Of a stretch of DNA of 7,747 bases, positions 7,106 through 7,747 are shown piece after piece. The notes beneath the pieces are model-generated. The model did no database searches. It worked only from the letters and a program-made list of their open reading frames with translations, and was not told where the DNA came from. The stretch is from an uncultured Alphaproteobacteria bacterium (GTDB lineage Bacteria > Pseudomonadota > Alphaproteobacteria > Rs-D84). The stretch lies in NCBI GenBank assembly GCA_944390185.1, contig CALXPA010000071.1, forward strand, positions 1 through 7,747, written 5' to 3'. Both the position numbers and the translations under genes were made by a program. Numbering within the stretch: the stretch's first letter is position 1; each line of letters begins with the position of its first letter.

Positions 7106-7747
7106 AATCTATATTAAATTCTTCCAATACTGGAATAGCACCATATCTTCCAGTTAAATAGTCTTTATTGTAAGTTGCATCATTTCTTACTTTTTTGCCC
7201 GCATTTTTATCATCTTCTAGTATATAATCAGACAATGCATATATTTCAGAAATACCATCTTTATTTTTTTCTGCAAACCATATTTCGTCTCTTCTAAATG
7301 TTTCTTTATTTAGGTTTACTGTGTCATGTGTTGAATATATTAACTGCCCATTGCCTTTATTTGTATCACTATTATGGAATAAATTAATAATATATCTCGT
7401 TAATAAAGGATGTAGTTTTGCATCTAATTCATCAACAAATAATACCATACCATTTTTTAATGCATCCATAAAGAAATCAAATAAGTGAAACATTTTTCTA
7501 GTACCATTGGATTCCAAATAAAATGGTAATGCTTTCAATTCTCCATTTTCTCCCTTATGAATAACTTCAATGTCTATAATACCATTGTTGCTTTTAACAG
7601 CTTCTATTGAATCTGGTGTAGTTTTTATTCCCTCAATTCCAGAATCAAAAGTTTTTATGAATTTTAATAATTCTTTTTTATAATTTTCATCACTTAATAT
7701 TTTTAATGAAACTCTGTTATTAATAAATCTTTCAAAATTTGGATTAC
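7095..7747 (-). CDS. rloA: AAA15/RloA-like ABC-type ATPase (AbiLi-like), 5' end outside window
   Basis: The frame is open to the window edge, giving 216 C-terminal residues; the first complete codon begins at 7745. Over the visible part: a signature-like LESNGTRK (77-84), Walker B VLFVDE (101-106) with D105 and E106, D-loop LDAKLHP (107-113), and switch histidine in STHD (H140). It ends with the family tail FRRDEIWFAEK and YLTGRYGAIPVLEEF. These are the ABC/SMC-like motifs of AAA15 ATPases of the OLD/RloA kind. Walker A lies beyond the edge. A TTG at 7538 would give a 147-residue ORF, but it lies inside the conserved domain and is not the start. The 11-bp overlap with rloB indicates one operon. 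Its role is inferred as the sensor/regulator of RloB in abortive infection. Confidence 0.88.
   Translation of the reverse strand, partial: NPNFERFINNRVSLKILSDENYKKELLKFIKTFDSGIEGIKTTPDSIEAVKSNNGIIDIEVIHKGENGELKALPFYLESNGTRKMFHLFDFFMDALKNGMVLFVDELDAKLHPLLTRYIINLFHNSDTNKGNGQLIYSTHDTVNLNKETFRRDEIWFAEKNKDGISEIYALSDYILEDDKNAGKKVRNDATYNKDYLTGRYGAIPVLEEFNIDYEK

Noticed and set aside
7095..7538. A stand-alone 147-residue protein starting at the TTG at 7538
   Set aside because: The frame stays open to the window edge with family-like sequence, and the ABC signature follows the TTG within 10 residues. It is an internal codon of a truncated ATPase gene.
1..7747. CRISPR array, tRNA/rRNA genes or insertion-sequence transposase
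   Set aside because: No regularly spaced repeats, no cloverleaf or rRNA-like segments and no transposase motifs were seen on either strand.

Overview
The window looks like a defence island from an AT-rich, low-GC Gram-positive bacterium, most likely a Clostridium-like Firmicute. The base composition is strongly A/T, the codons end in A/T, and the ribosome binding sites are near-perfect (AAGGAGGT and GGAGGT).

Left edge (1-583): this region is mostly non-coding or eroded. It holds a short possible 3' end of a gene (2-88, plus), a frame-broken small minus-strand ORF (68-233), and a strongly T/G-skewed stretch (about 331-470) followed by two mutually exclusive short hairpins (457-490). Next come two small tandem genes on the plus strand (584-877 and 904-1209). 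They encode 97- and 101-residue proteins that are clear paralogues of each other and of unknown function. A 19-bp, 3-nt-loop inverted repeat (1220-1260) ends this unit and probably also ends the converging minus-strand unit.

Minus strand, right to left: the window opens inside an AAA15/RloA-like ABC-type ATPase gene (7095-7747, 5' end outside). It overlaps by 11 bp an RloB-family gene (6464-7105) whose product carries Toprim-like acidic residues. Together they match the RloA/RloB (AbiL-type, AbiLi/AbiLii) abortive-infection pair. After 124 bp, which include a 12-bp stem with a nested hairpin, comes a very large gene (1282-6339, TTG start with a perfect Shine-Dalgarno). Its 1685-residue product has an N-terminal PD-(D/E)xK-type nuclease-like domain, a central STAND/NACHT-like NTPase and a C-terminal helical region of more than 1000 residues. 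This is the architecture of Avs-like phage-sensing proteins.

Working model (inference): two anti-phage modules sit side by side on the minus strand. One is an ATPase/Toprim pair; the other is a single-protein STAND sensor-nuclease. Two uncharacterised small paralogues converge on them. Whether the modules cooperate, and whether the small proteins have a role in defence, cannot be decided from the sequence alone.
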